Positions 1 through 11,589 of a stretch of 64,000 nt of DNA are shown one piece after another (within the stretch, counting starts at the first letter, position 1; the number at the start of each line of letters is the position of its first letter). A program made the position numbers and the translations under genes. This DNA is from Hysterangium stoloniferum (taxonomy: Eukaryota; Basidiomycota; Agaricomycetes; Hysterangiales; Hysterangiaceae), in assembly GCA_015178975.1 (NCBI GenBank), contig WHVD01000231.1:41744-105743 (forward strand), written 5' to 3'. Below the pieces are notes generated by a model. The model made no database searches. It was not told the origin of the DNA and saw only the letters and a list, made by a program, of their open reading frames with translations.

Positions 1-1620
1 TTAAGCCTTGAGCTGGCCATAGACTAGAGCACAGAAGTTGGATTGGTACTAAGACTAGAACAGGGGTGACTTGTTGAAGTTTTCATGATGTTGTTACTAG
101 ACTGTATAACTTTCCATTTGTCTCAGTGAGGTGATGGTACTCATTGTACATGGATAAGGACTAAACAAATACAAATAGACCTCTTGTAACCCAACATACA
201 TGGTGAGTCCCAACTGCAGTGACCTGAGCCCTAATGCTCATAATCTCTTGGTAACTCAAATACCAGAAAATTCGGCATGACTTAAGTGGGGAAGTGGTAA
301 AACCCTAAGTGATATTTGAACTAAGGGACAGTAAGGTGCAAGAATAGGATTTTAAACTAATTGGAGATGGAAACATGGAAGTATATGGAAGAGGCAGAGG
401 TCCAAAATGGGATGATGAATAGTAACAGAAGATTGGGACAGGGGAAACAAGTAACAGATTGAAATGATGGAAACATGGGGTAAGTAGAAAACAATAAGAG
501 TTTAGGAGAACCAATAATACAATAGAATGATAGATGGAATGACTGAAGACCATCAGGGTGGAAATGGAGAAGCATGATCAAAAAGGGAAATCACCTGAAG
601 ATGAGTTTCAGGACACCAGTGTCAGAGGCACTAAAGGGTTGTCAATGGGGTTCTGAAAAGGTGATTCCTAACACTATGTGTCTCCACCTACAGTATGGTG
701 GCCTTCCAATTCTGATTGTGTTTACTTTGCCACCCCACTTGCTATTTCAGGCACTTATCCTTCTCTATTATTCCCATTGTTCCATTTCTTGATCTCTTGC
801 TCCATTTCTGATTCACCTTTGTTCTGTTTAAGCCTGTATCCCAATTTTGGCCCTCCATGTCTCCATTTACTTTTAGTATAAAGTCTCCACCCTGTATTCT
901 ACTATTCTTTAGTTTGATTATCAACTTACAATCCCCCTCCTGTCTTAAGAGGTTGCATAATAGTACTTTTGTATTTTCATATTGTTTCATACTACTAAAA
1001 CCCTTGTCTTAGCCTTGTCACGCCATAGCTTAGTGCACTCTGACCCTTTGTTAGAAACCATGTCTTTTGGACGTCCACATTTGCATACAATTCATATTGC
1101 CTTCTCGCATCCCTATGTATATTAGTGTCCCTGATAATGGTGTCTCTGACAGTGGTGTCCTGACATCCACTAGATGATTTCCTGTTTTAGTCACTCCATC
1201 CCATTTTCACTCTGGTGACATACCACTATCCCTTGCCACATCATTTGCCACCTCAGAACATTTATCATTTATGTTTACCTCTGACCATATGGGTATTGGG
1301 ATTTATGTTATGACCTAGGGGTTCCCAAAAAAATCAATAAATGTAAGTGAATGTTTGGCCATACTGTCTCTTGAATAGGGGAGTAGGGAACAGTCTTATA
1401 TCATACACTACCCCCTGTAGAACACAAAGCCTGTAGGAGCAGTATAGACCTGACAGAAAAATTGGTAAGCCCTGCAGAGAATACCTTTAATTGCAATTTG
1501 GTTTCTCCTCCTCATACTGTTGACTAAAGTGCAGAATGATATTTTGGGACTGAGTTAAAGTTATTAGATTCTGCCTTGCTATGCATCTGACCAAAAACTT
1601 GACCTGAAGGTTGTCACATT
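1..1620. other. No gene recognised
   Basis: AT-rich DNA with scattered short open frames on both strands and no recognisable domain. About 75-275 resembles a stretch near 21.7 kb (listed separately). CpG is scarce here, as in the decayed repeats further right. Confidence 0.5.
75..275 (+). repeat. Diverged repeat, second copy at 21683-21855
   Basis: Both copies share the order of an AAGTTTTCA block, a GTATAACTTTCC block followed by TTTGTCT, a TCRTTGTA block and a later CCTGAGYCC block. The copy here has T or A where the other has CpG, so it looks like the older, deaminated copy. No coding sense is visible. Confidence 0.45.
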
Positions 1621-1635
1621 GAGCAGGTCCTAAAC

Positions 1636-1971
1636 GAGTTGCAAGTAAATTTAGTAACATTCAAAGAGGATATTGAGGCTTTTCGGTGGGATGTTGGTGC
1701 CAAAGCTAAGGGAACATTCATCACTGCTAAGGATGATCAACCATCTCCAGGATTTTCTAAGGCATCTGATATTTACCAACATGATGTGTCTTTCTCCATG
1801 ATGTATCAGCAACTGTTCCAGTCTTTCCTAAGAATCAAGGGGACAGAGCTTTGGTTCAGCAGTAGTCAATGCATTGATCCTGATCAATGGATGTTAAAGC
1901 CATCGACTCAGTGCATAGGCGCTCCGAACTCTGCCCTACATTATATTGGGGGGATGTTAAGCCACCTGTAA
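1636..1971 (+). other. Unidentified open frame
   Basis: An open frame of about 110 codons with no ATG near its beginning. Residue use looks protein-like (for example the segment FKEDIEAFRWDVGAKAKGTF), but I recognise no family. It may be an exon of a decayed gene. No splice-consistent extension was found. Confidence 0.2.
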
Positions 1972-2799
1972 CCCTGGCCGTCTTACCACAGGCACACATT
2001 ACGGATCGACTCCACATGTTCTCAGACAACCCTCCTTTTTGCTCCATCTGATCGTCTCTGATGTCGGCTGAGCCGCCCCTCTGTTCCCCTACCTCATGGC
2101 ACAGCCTCAATTACCCTTGTTTTTCCTTGCATCGGCATCAGATGTTTGTCAAAGGTATATCAACTGTCGAAAGACATAGTTACAAGTAGGGTCCTTAATT
2201 TCTGTATCAAAGAACTACCTACTACTAAACAGAGAAAACGTAGTCCTGTCTGCATCGACTCAGTGAAGCCAATTAACGACCTTACACCACCCCTATATAC
2301 GAGCCGTACGCCGGCATCCACAAAACCTTTGTAACGTTTCTGCGACAGTGCCTCTTTCGGTTATCCAGCCATAGAACCTACATTTGCATTTGTTATTCTC
2401 TAGTTGTAAGTCGCTGCGCGTCAAATTCTAACCACTTTGAGTACTAAAATACTGTCTTCTATTCAAAAGTTCACAGGTGGTTCCTGCCACCGCGATATCC
2501 CAAGGTGATATCGAATATCGACGAGATAACAACAGTGAAAATACAGTACGTTCAATGAGCAGAGAAATGGAAACAAGATACGGAAAATGATCGCTGTCTG
2601 AACGAATATAGATGGACGATAATGAGGAGTATGATGTATAAACGCATGACAAACAACATCAACAATGGCGTCAAAGAATATTGGAGGTCTGTCCTCAAGT
2701 GGTATAGGAACCTGTAGTCCTTCGGCGACAGCCTTTGGATACCATCAAGACCGTTTCCTAAATATTAGAGGTACGTTTATTGGTCTGTGATTTTTAATG
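1972..2799. other. No gene recognised; downstream of the P450 gene
   Basis: Stretch between the unidentified frame and the stop codon of the minus-strand P450. It should hold the P450 3' UTR and terminator on its right side. Nothing else is recognisable. Confidence 0.4.
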
Positions 2800-5371
2800 T
2801 CAGAAAACAAAGAGACTGGAAAAAGAAGTTGACTGAGCATACGTCGTTGTCAACCCTTGGCGGTTTGCAAGCAGCTTTTCCCGCTTCTCGAGAGGGGTGA
2901 GGCCAGCATATAATTCGGGATTTTTCAGTTCGACTTTGTACTTCTGAATTATCATTGTGATCGCTGCAACTGACTGGATGAAGAGAGAGGTGACGGGTTG
3001 AACAGAGAAGTCATAAACTTCAGAGAGACAATACCTCTGTCTCTGCAAATCTATTTATTGACAATCAGAAACCATGCCTCATTCCTCTACGCGGTATACT
3101 CACCCACGACCAATGCATGCTCTAGCACCTTAATTGGCATCTTAGCAACGTATTTTCGTGAAATAACATAGAACTGTATGACATACCTCCTGAAAAGGGC
3201 AAAAAGGCGTCCCTCGGCCAGTCTCCCAGGAACCTTGAAGGATTGAACGCATAGGGGTCTTTCCAGTACCGAGCTGCGATGCATTCACATACATAAGCAG
3301 TCATTAAGAATATACACCGGGGAGACCCACGGTTACAGTGAAGCGCGGGACTACTAATGATCATCTTTGTTCCCTTCGGAACTGGAACACTACCGATTGA
3401 GCCATCGGGTTGTACAGCGGGTAGCGTGGTATCATCTACGGAATACTTAGGAATATTTGCAACCTAATGGGAATATTGTCAGTAAGCTGTGATATAAATA
3501 TCAGTGGGTTTCGATGTTACTGGGGGGAAAAGCCGAAGAGTCTCGTTGAATGTCGCCATGACATAGGACAAGGCTCCGAATTGTTCGTAAGTCTAAGTTT
3601 AAACTAAATCACTCTGTGAAATACTGATTTAGAGTTGATAATTACGGGGATTTCTCCGTTTGGCAGCACGGTGACAATGCTCTCATATAGCTTGTCTTGT
3701 TCCTCCTGTTCAATTGCCAAGAGACCCAAGAGGAAGCATAGTGTATGGGCGGTTGTCTGACAGCATTTATTAGTTAATGCCCAAGTTAATGTGCATATAT
3801 CACGACGAGTAAGAGTCTAACCTCATGACCTGCGATAAGAAATATGAAGATGTTTCCTGAAAGCGAGAAAAAGCCCCTTAGAACAACTGAAAAAAAGAGA
3901 TAGAAATACGATGCAATTCCAGACCTATTATTTCGTCCTCCGTCAATTTTCCGTCCTCTTTACTTGAGTCGTTCCCTTCAAGCAACGCGCTGAACAGATC
4001 ATAACGTTCCCTCACTTCAGAAGCCCGACGCTCCTCAACCATTTCTCGTAAATACGCCTTTTATCAATCATAAAGTGTAAGAATCAATGGCCAATCATAT
4101 CATATTGACATACGTTCAACTCGTCCAAAGCCAATCCAACGCTCTTCAAGAACTTAGAAAACCGGTATGCCCAGCGGGGGACTACTATTGCGACCTGAAG
4201 GTGCTTCGATACTATATGCACAGCGTCTTTGAATGAAAGTTGGTGGCCCGGAGATGCGGCCTTGTCATCGACCCATGGAATTCGGCGACCGAAGCCTGAC
4301 AGATATTAGTTTAAATTTGCGGTTCTATGCCAAATATGACTACCTGCGCTACTGATAGTAAGAAGCGTTATCTACTAATCGTAAGCCTCCTAATAGCATG
4401 TTCCCGCTTCAATACTGACCGGAAGTGTGATATCAAGACAGTGGTCCACTACGACGTCTGAATTATCCGGACCCCAACTCGCGAACATCTCCTGAATAAT
4501 CCGTACTGTCTCACTCCATACCAAGCCATTATTTCTCTGGACATTGGTCAGCACGACCTTAGGAGCCTGAGCGCTCAACAAGCCACCTCTGAAAATGTCG
4601 GCGCAGCTAATTTCCGTTGTTTCTTCCACACCTCGCCTTCTGTTACGAGGATATTTGATCCGAAGAATGCTAGAACGGTATAATCTTTCACGTCCTTAGG
4701 GAAACGTGCACGATTGCTCGTAATTTCCTTCAAGTAATCACGACAATCAAGTGTCAGTTAAATGCCGCGCAATGATGAATTGATTAATCGCTCTCACTTT
4801 GACGGTTAATGGGTCCGCCACAAAATAGGCTATGTCAATTTTCGGGAAGATACCGGCCTGGAGCAAAGCGTATCAGAAACATGTCGTCGCAACGATATCT
4901 GGTCATAGTACCCAGGTTATAGTATCCCAACCGTATTGAGCATATACTGACGAAGTACAATAAGGGCGGCGCGAAACTAAAGCAGATGGAAAGCATCGAC
5001 ACGTACTTTTATATTTATATTCCATGGACCAATTCGGACCCAGGGAAAGTCCAGGAATAGGAGGGAGTAACTGCCTGTATTTCAGCACATGTTTCCTTTT
5101 CGGATGCATCAAACCAAATGTTGACATACGAAACCCAGAAGATGGACTCCTGAAATGGGATGGCGAATGCCAGGATGGTGTCTAGAGAATTAATAAGTGG
5201 AAGTAAGGTGGATGAATTCCTTGCGTTCAACAGTGTAGCGCCGTGAACGTACCCGACAGACTTGAGTACCCTCCTGTATGTCAAAAAGCCATTGAGTGCT
5301 AGTAGCCCCAGTACACTCCCCGCTAGCAGCTGTAGAGTGGCTCTACTCGGAATGAGGTCAACCAGAGACAT
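2800..5371 (-). CDS. Cytochrome P450 monooxygenase (multi-exon)
   Basis: Heme-thiolate monooxygenase, expected to be ER-anchored. I place the start at 5371 (MSLVDLIPSRATLQLL), which gives a hydrophobic N-terminal anchor; the in-frame codon at 5404 is TTG. Hallmarks appear in order: a segment reading GEVWKKQRKLAAPTFSE spliced to RNNGLVWSETVRII (near 4630-4500), GFGRRIPWVDD (near 4290), the I-helix AGHETT split by an intron (near 3850-3780), the K-helix ETLR (near 3560), RYWKDPYAFNPSRFLGDWP (near 3270), and the Cys-ligand loop FSGGARACIG. That loop is divided between an exon ending at 3187, a 25-base exon at 3128-3104 and a 16-base exon at 3050-3035. The last exon starts at 2973 and runs to the stop at 2800. 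All joins are GT-AG and keep frame. The gene looks intact; its substrate cannot be told. No obvious biosynthetic partner lies beside it. Confidence 0.9.
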
Positions 5372-6670
5372 GATAGATGTGGGAACAAGGGAGGATCTGT
5401 TCAAAATGCCTCAATTTTGGAGGGCATGGTAAACTTAGATCTCGCCAAACAATCTAATCATATTTCCCTCGCACGGACCTTCATGTACAGCATGCCCCTT
5501 GACAGTTAATATCCGACACATGGCGAGCAATATTGTTATCACACGAAAGGCGAGTTATAACCATAAACAAGAAACATTTGCTTTCGGCCAAGTCTCAGCT
5601 TATTGAAAGCCATTTTCCATGCCATTTCATCCGGTACTAAAGCTGTAAACGTCAACGTTCCTTCGGAGAAGAAGGGGGAAAATACGTCGGAAACATCATT
5701 TTCCCATCGGCTCATTCCTTGGGATGACAGGCTACACCGAATCGGAGCTGCCTCCTCCAAGTTCCACCCGCGTTCTTCCTTCACTCTTTCCCCGAAGTTC
5801 AACCATCATTTGATCTTTGGAACTGCACCGATTACTTCAACACAATGTTTGGGGTGTGATATCGGACCAGGAACAGGTCAAGATGTAATTATGTATTATC
5901 CTACATGAGGCTCGGCCATGATCAGATACAAATGGAGAGAGAGGAAAATAAATATAATAAGAAGAAGAAGAATCCGAACAGCGGGGGATTTCGAACATCA
6001 AAAGAAAAAGAATCTCAGACTTCTCACCACCAGCGCCAACTTCAGGCTGGCTTTTGGGCCGAGTGCCGAAGTTTAAAGTCCGGGAATAGTGTAAAGGGGT
6101 CAGCCACACGCGCGGCTCGAATTTGCAGTTTTGATTCCGTGTCGAAGGAATGAATATATTCCGTCTTACTTATGTGCTTTGCTTCCTCTTGTACGTCCCC
6201 CAATATATACACTGTTGAAGTAAAATATAGAAGCTCCGAATGAACTATAAGAGCAGTGTATAAATTCCGTTTGTGCGTATATCTTGTAGTAAGATTAGGC
6301 AAACGAATAAGTAGATACATGAACACTAGGCTACTTATATATGTCTGCTAAACAATAGAATAAAATGGGGCAACAAAAAGGGATTGAACAATGGGAGTAA
6401 AGAAACAAAGAACCAAGAACAAAAGGAATATGTGTTACGAACTTATGTAACGCTCGTATTCCAACATACACATGCCACTAACCTATTTCCGAAATCGAGG
6501 GAATTTCAAGAGCAAGACGAAACATTATGATTCAAACTTACAAATATACCTCCAAAGTAGTACTAGTAAAAACAAAACCGAACGGAGAATGAATGAATCA
6601 GGAGGCGGGGTTTGAAATACATAAATATCATTTCTGCTATGTGCACTAGCTCATAACGCTACGTTCAAGC
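5372..6670. other. Intergenic region upstream of P450 and downstream of ATG18
   Basis: Should contain the P450 promoter on its left and the ATG18 3' UTR on its right, as both genes are on the minus strand. Several open frames of 80-100 codons occur on both strands but none shows a known domain or splice-consistent extension. Confidence 0.4.
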
Positions 6671-8464
6671 TTAATCCGCAACATTCCCGCCACCTTCATC
6701 AACCGAATCTAGCAAGCTGGAATTAAGGTATCTTATTAGAACCTATCGACCGACGTGCGAGAAACAACGAGCGTGCGTACTTGTATTGCTTCATTAACGA
6801 ACACTCTCCGCCATTCTCCAAATCGATGTTATACGAGTAAAAGTACCCTTCAGACGAAATGACCATGACCTGCGGCATTGTGCTGTGCAGCCCCACAAAA
6901 GAAAGGTATGACCAGATACCAGATAAGCTAACCCACACACGATAGAGGCATATATAACAACGCGTCAACGCACCCGCTTAGTGCAACAACACACCGCGCG
7001 CCACTTGTCGGCAACTTGAGGAATGCAAAATCCCGCGACGGCTCCCACATCTCCGACAGTGTGTTTGGAAGATACCCGCCCATTGACGATGTCAGGTTCC
7101 GTGTTAGATACAGTGACGACCGACCGCGGCCACGGCTGTAAGTAGGGTTAGATTGGTTCATACACAACTTGTGAGAATGGGGTGTTTTTCGCGATTATTA
7201 TAAGATAAAAGCTTGAAACATAAACATACCCAGCCTTCTTCTTCCCATCAATGAACGCCTCATAGCCACCTTCCATACCAGCCGTTCCTTCTCGACTATC
7301 CATAGATCCGGTAGGACTTCCTGGACTAGGACCTTGGCCCTTATCCGCCTTCCCTTTCTCCTTCCCCCCCTTCTTCTCTCCCCCCAGCTTGAAAATATGA
7401 ACGGTATCATGCGCAGAGCTCACAGCCAACAACGTCGACACGGCATTAAAGTTGATCGAATATATCCGCGTTGCCCTCGTCCCCCTCCGGAACTGATACA
7501 GCTTCTCCGCACCGGGGACGGACCACACGCGGATGACCGTGCCCTTGTCCGATGCGGTCGCGAGCAGCGTTCCAGTCGAGTTGAGCGCGAGGAAGGAGAT
7601 GGGGGCCTTGTGTGCGCGGATGACGTTGGCGACTGTGAGGTTTTGTGTGGAGAATATGATGACGTCGCCGCTTGGGGACTCCGATGATGAGGCGGCGGCG
7701 GGGGTGGGCGAGGTGGGGTTGGGTGCAACCGTGGAGGGCGAGGGGACGGGAGAAGGGTATACGAGATATGAGTTGTCTGAGGAGGGTGATAGGGCGCAGA
7801 TGGCTGTGTGCGAGGGGTGAGTACACATGCTGCGTGGAGGATGTGGTGTGAAAGCAACGATTACCTTCTGGGTTTGGAGTCGTCTCGATGACGTGTAATA
7901 GCTTCATATTCGAGATGTCATAGATATAGATCTCCACCTCCAGCACAATAACCAGCCTCTTTCGGTTGAGCTTCACTGCCAGTATCGACGATGGAAAAAG
8001 CAGCTCGCAGATCATGGATTGGCGCTGCTCGCACGGTCATGTTCCAACACGTCGAAAACGAGACATGGTAAGCTCACCTTGGTATTAACAATCTGCAGCT
8101 TTCGGGGACTCGACTGCGGCTGATCCGCCGCTCCGACCAAGGCAATAAGAGAGGTGCAAAACAACATCTCCACAATGCCCCGTGCGCCATCCACTGCAAT
8201 GCAACCTTCGTCGGTCACGACACAGCAACGAGCAATAACCAAAACACACCCGACGTGAAAACCCTTCCAAATGGATCGCAATTCGTTATACTATACCCTT
8301 TACGCGTCCCAACAGAGATACAGCTACCCCCATACAACGAAATCACAATGAGCCACAGAAATAAGAATCTGCAGCAGCAACGAAGCGCGACCTTACCTAA
8401 AGTCTTGGTTGAAATTGGCAAAGAGCATATGGGAGTTTGTTCTGTCTGCATGAGGGGTGACCAT
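6671..8464 (-). CDS. atg18: Autophagy protein Atg18 (PROPPIN, WD-repeat phosphoinositide-binding)
   Basis: PROPPIN beta-propeller that binds PI3P and PI(3,5)P2 and works in autophagosome formation and vacuole morphology. Exon 1 starts at 8464 ([14 protein letters not shown], then FANFNQDF) and splices to a frame reading [20 protein letters not shown]. Later come [16 protein letters not shown] (near 8180), [19 protein letters not shown] and [17 protein letters not shown] (near 7990-7890), [18 protein letters not shown] (near 7800), a Ser/Pro-rich loop, and [19 protein letters not shown] (near 7600). The diagnostic FRRGTR phosphoinositide-binding motif is near 7480. A Lys/Gly-rich low-complexity insertion follows [10 protein letters not shown], then a C-terminal blade ([22 protein letters not shown], near 7000) and a final exon ending EGGGNVAD at 6671. 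The gene is intact. Its first exon was duplicated with the peptide cluster to its right. Confidence 0.93.
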
Positions 8465-8857
8465 GGCCTGTTCGCGGTTTTTGGATAGCTACGCTCGTGT
8501 TTGCTGCGAATGTCGAGGTGAGGGGCAATTACGTAACCCTTGTCTCACGTAAGCCATCATGATGCCTCCGGCCCTAGCCACGTTGATCGTCAACTGGCAC
8601 AGGTATCCCTCAAGATGGAGAGATATTTCTGCGCGCAACTTACCATGCAACGGAAATCCGTTCGCGTAAAATGAAATGAAAAGCTGAGTCCATCAGTGCG
8701 GGCTGAGCTAGAAAGATAATGGTGATCCGGTTATAGCTCACACCATCTCATCAACATGACAACTCTGCTAAAAAAAAAACGAAGGCACAATTATATAAAT
8801 TCGGGCCAAACTCAAAACTTGTTAAATAACTTTCTCTGAGGCCGGACCCCATTAAAC
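8465..8857. promoter_or_regulatory. Divergent promoter region between ATG18 and peptide gene 1
   Basis: The 393 bases separate two divergently transcribed genes. A TATA box for the peptide gene is at 8792-8800. A block near 8523-8562 (GGCAATTACGTAACCCTT, then a CATCATGATG block) recurs at 10046-10079 upstream of peptide gene 2, showing that the duplicated unit included this promoter. Confidence 0.6.
8792..8800 (+). promoter_or_regulatory. TATA box of peptide gene 1
   Basis: TATATAAAT lies 66 bases before the ATG, in the block AAGGCACAATTATATAAATT, which is conserved in all four peptide genes. An upstream ATGACAACTCTGCTAAA element is shared with copies 3 and 4. Confidence 0.6.
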
Positions 8858-9077
8858 ATGAAGATCAATACAACAACCACCCTATTCGCACTCTGCACGT
8901 TAATTGCCACAGCGATTGGAAACCGGATCCCTCAACACCGTAAGTGCCTATTTTCAATACCCTTGTTCGCTCACGGATAGTACTGTCACAGTTACCCCTT
9001 CTTCCGACAGCACATCAGGGGGGGAAAGCAAGCATAGACTAAAGACTGGCTTGGAAATCAAGCCGGTAGGGTTCTGA
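8858..9077 (+). CDS. Small secreted peptide precursor, copy 1
   Basis: Two exons, 8858-8939 and 8992-9077, joined GT-AG with phase 1, encode 55 residues. A signal peptide (MKINTTTTLFALCTLIATAI) is followed by GNRIPQHLTPSSDSTSGGE, SKHRL and the C-terminal tail KTGLEIKPVGF before TGA. The same layout recurs in three further copies downstream. Leader, intron and stop context are conserved, while the tail is unique to each copy and always ends in Phe. There is no cysteine after the leader, no CaaX box and no dibasic KR or RR site, so it is neither a classic mating pheromone nor a Kex2 repeat precursor. I do not recognise the family. A secreted signal, toxin-like or post-translationally processed peptide is possible. 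Confidence 0.78.
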
Positions 9078-9402
9078 CGCTGATGCCTCAATTAAATTAA
9101 AGGTAATCAATTGTCTATGGACGGGTCATTCCTTGCGTGCTAATTGTCAATAAATTGCAGTTTATATATAAAGTTCACAAGGCAATCGTATAGGGACTAT
9201 ACTTGACCGTGTAGAAGTGAAATCGAAAGGGCATTTTACCGACTTAATTATTAATGGCAGTTGATTTCTTTCCAGCTGAAGGGAGCAGAGCGTGATCATT
9301 AGTGCTGAGAAAAGGTATATTTATTGTAGCTATGCGATAGAGGCAAAGAAATACAGCAACAGGTCCCACGAAGCCATTCTTACACTGGTTCCCACTCCCA
9401 CG

Positions 9403-9559
9403 TTATGGATGGATTGTGTAACACCACCAGCAAATATCTCGGATCTATACAACTCCAGCAATAGAAGTTTATTTCTTGCCCAAGTCGAAGTGTACATAGT
9501 ACCAGAAGATATAAATAACTCGTGGCGATGCGTTCTGATCCTCATGAACCGTACATCAC
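9403..9559 (-). pseudogene. Truncated 3' end of the roadblock dynein light chain gene
   Basis: Reading leftward, an acceptor-like TTAG is followed by a frame giving GDVRFMRIRTHRHELFIS, then an intron and a frame giving DPRYLLVVLHNPS. These match the last two exons of the intact roadblock gene at 15405-15590 almost residue for residue. The stop codon is lost here (TGG instead of TAG) and no upstream exon is present. It is a leftover of the segmental duplication that multiplied the peptide gene. Confidence 0.85.
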
Positions 9560-9907
9560 CTAACACGAAAAAATGAAAAGAAACAAAAAAGAAAGAAAGA
9601 AAAAGGAAAGAAAACTCCTTTCGGTCCCCCATATTACTTCACGTGCGGGTGTGCTCCACTCTCTGTGGCGTACTGCTGAGCTGATCTTCTTTCAAGTTTC
9701 ACGCGTCGTCTGTGTCACCTCACCCATTTTGTTTTTGCGTTTACCTCTCTCTTTCACTCATCGCCTTTTTGTAGTTACTCCCACATGAGAAATATCATGG
9801 AAAAAATAACAAAAACAAAACGCGCTCTCCTATGCTATGGCGGAAAACGTCCATTCTCCAGGTCCCGCCACGTTTCCGAGAATCTGCAACGGCGAGCGTG
9901 AACTTAC
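9560..9907. other. Duplication junction, no gene
   Basis: Between the roadblock remnant and the ATG18 exon-1 remnant. Purine-rich (GAAA) runs near 9570-9620 and no domain. This is where two copies of the ATG18-peptide-roadblock segment were joined. Confidence 0.5.
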
Positions 9908-9973
9908 TTGAAGTCTTGTTGAAATTGGCAAGAGTATATGGGAGTTTGCTCTGTCTACATGAGGGATTACCAT
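9908..9973 (-). pseudogene. Duplicated first exon of ATG18 (frameshifted)
   Basis: The frame from 9973 begins MVIPHVDRANSHIL, matching exon 1 of the intact gene ([14 protein letters not shown]). One T is missing in the following TCTTTGCCAA block, which shifts the frame and destroys the FANFNQDF segment. The donor GTAAG is retained at the exon end. No further ATG18 exon follows on the left, so the piece cannot encode a PROPPIN. Confidence 0.88.
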
Positions 9974-10547
9974 GGCCTGCTCGCGGTTTTAGATAGCTAT
10001 ACCAATAGTGTTTAAAGTAATTATAGTATTTAACTGACTGCGATGAGAGGCAATTACGTAACCCTTCAGGCATCATGATGTAGTGCCAATGGAGCGAAAA
10101 AGAGTATATACTTTATCCCCCAAGATGAAGAAATACTTTCAACATACCAAGAAAGAGCACCCGAGCAAATGCGCTTTACGCACGGTACAAAACCTATAAG
10201 TGCCACTGTGCGGGCTCAGCCAAAGGGCATGCCAAAGGGTGGACACCTGCGCCGACATATGTTTAAGCTATTTACTAGCCAGTGCGCTGCATCTCAAGCA
10301 ATGGAAAAAATACTGCGCCATAAGTGAACCGGCTAAAACAATGTATTGTCCTGTGTTGATCCCCGTTGGTAACCGCATCATGATCACCTTCCACCGCCTT
10401 CCCTTGAAAGGAGGTGAGCCGCGGTAAAAACGACTAGTGAGGTCACGACGTCATTGGCTAAATTGCCTTATTATACGTTAATTGAAAAGAAAGAAAACGG
10501 TACTCCAATACTCCCAGAGCTCACTACATCTGTCGCGATGGCATAAT

Positions 10548-10555
10548 TATATAAA
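10548..10555 (+). promoter_or_regulatory. TATA box of peptide gene 2
   Basis: TATATAAA 62 bases before the ATG, inside GGCATAATTATATAAATTCA. The more distal upstream sequence differs from the other copies. Confidence 0.6.
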
Positions 10556-10609
10556 TTCATGCCAAACAAACTCGACTCTTATTAAAAGACTCTCTAATTC
10601 CCCTTTAAC

Positions 10610-10837
10610 ATGAAGATCAATATAATAACCACACTATTCGGACTCTGCACGTTAATGGTCACAGCAATTGGAAACCCAATCCCTCGACACGGTAAGTGAC
10701 TCGTTATGTTGTTTTGCAAACTCCCGTTCTCGCTCACAGATAGCATTGTCGCAGTTACCCCTTCTTCTGACAACACATCACGGGGAGAAAGCAAGCATAG
10801 ACTGGCAACTGAGACAGATATGGGAATTAAATTCTGA
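10610..10837 (+). CDS. Small secreted peptide precursor, copy 2
   Basis: Exons 10610-10691 and 10755-10837 encode 54 residues. Signal peptide MKINIITTLFGLCTLMVTAI, middle GNPIPRHVTPSSDNTSRGE and SKHRL, then the tail ATETDMGIKF and TGA. The intron is canonical (GTAAGT to CGCAG) and close in sequence to those of the other copies. Divergent from copy 1 mainly in the last ten residues. It lies 1.75 kb downstream of copy 1, right after the ATG18 exon-1 remnant. Function unknown. Confidence 0.78.
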
Positions 10838-11199
10838 TGCCTCAGTTAAATTAAAAGTTATAGGTGATCGGTTGCTATGGACGGATCATTCCTTGTGTAC
10901 TAATTGTCAGTAGGTTACGTTTTGTGTATCAAGTTTACAAGGCAACCGCATCGAGTGTATATCTGACCATGTAGAAGTAAATTCGGGATAGCATTGTGCC
11001 AAACTAATGGCAGAGTTCTTTTTTTGCTGAAGGGAGCAGAGGGTAATTTCAGAACATTTTCTTAGATCCAGTCTCAGCCAAATTCTAAATCATGATGCAC
11101 TGAAATCAGAATCATGCACCACGAAACCGGCGCGAATCAGACGATGGCTTCCCCTTGCGTGGCTTGATCTTCAGGATCTGCGGTGGCTATCAACAATGG

Positions 11200-11560
11200 C
11201 TATCCAAACATGATTGTAGAACTAAAACGGAACAAATCAGACTGTGGTTATTAAATAAATATAACAGAGAACCAGTCCTGGTAAAGCTATAGGCTTCTAT
11301 TATGCTCATAGCCTCAATTGCAACTGTATAACTACCGTATATGACATACATGACGACCCGGAGGGGCTACACATAAATTACACCCATACGGTTTAAAATG
11401 TATAAGATGGTTATATAGATAGAAGGGTTGAAGCCTTACGCACCATAGGGAGCCTGTAAGTGCGGGATCAGGCAGGGGGCATCCTCTGGCTAAAGCCCCG
11501 GACTCAGAAATAGTCTCCGCCAACAAATTTTCAAGCCGTCCAGTATCCACATCAATTTAG
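11200..11560 (+). repeat. Downstream flank of peptide unit 2, repeated at about 12510-12870
   Basis: The block starting ATCAACAATGGCTATCC and containing TGTAGAACTAAAACGGAA and AAGATGGTTATATAGA recurs after peptide gene 3 with small insertions and substitutions. No coding potential is evident. It defines the right part of the unit shared by copies 2 and 3. Confidence 0.7.
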
Positions 11561-11589
11561 AAAGAATCTGTGGTAAGTAGGCTATATAG

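Noticed and set aside
2800-3364. P450 as a pseudogene without the heme motif
   Set aside because: The motif is restored by two very short exons with canonical splice sites and correct phase.
6090-6160. tRNA-like GGCTCGAATTT segment
   Set aside because: Resembles a T-loop by chance; no acceptor, D-arm or anticodon stem can be paired around it.
5539-6326. Several 80-100 codon frames upstream of the P450 gene
   Set aside because: No domain, no splice-consistent extension, mutually overlapping.
7334-7857. Long overlapping frames on both strands (Pro/Arg-rich and Gly/Val-rich)
   Set aside because: They are shadows of the ATG18 coding exon, which has the FRRG motif in its own frame.
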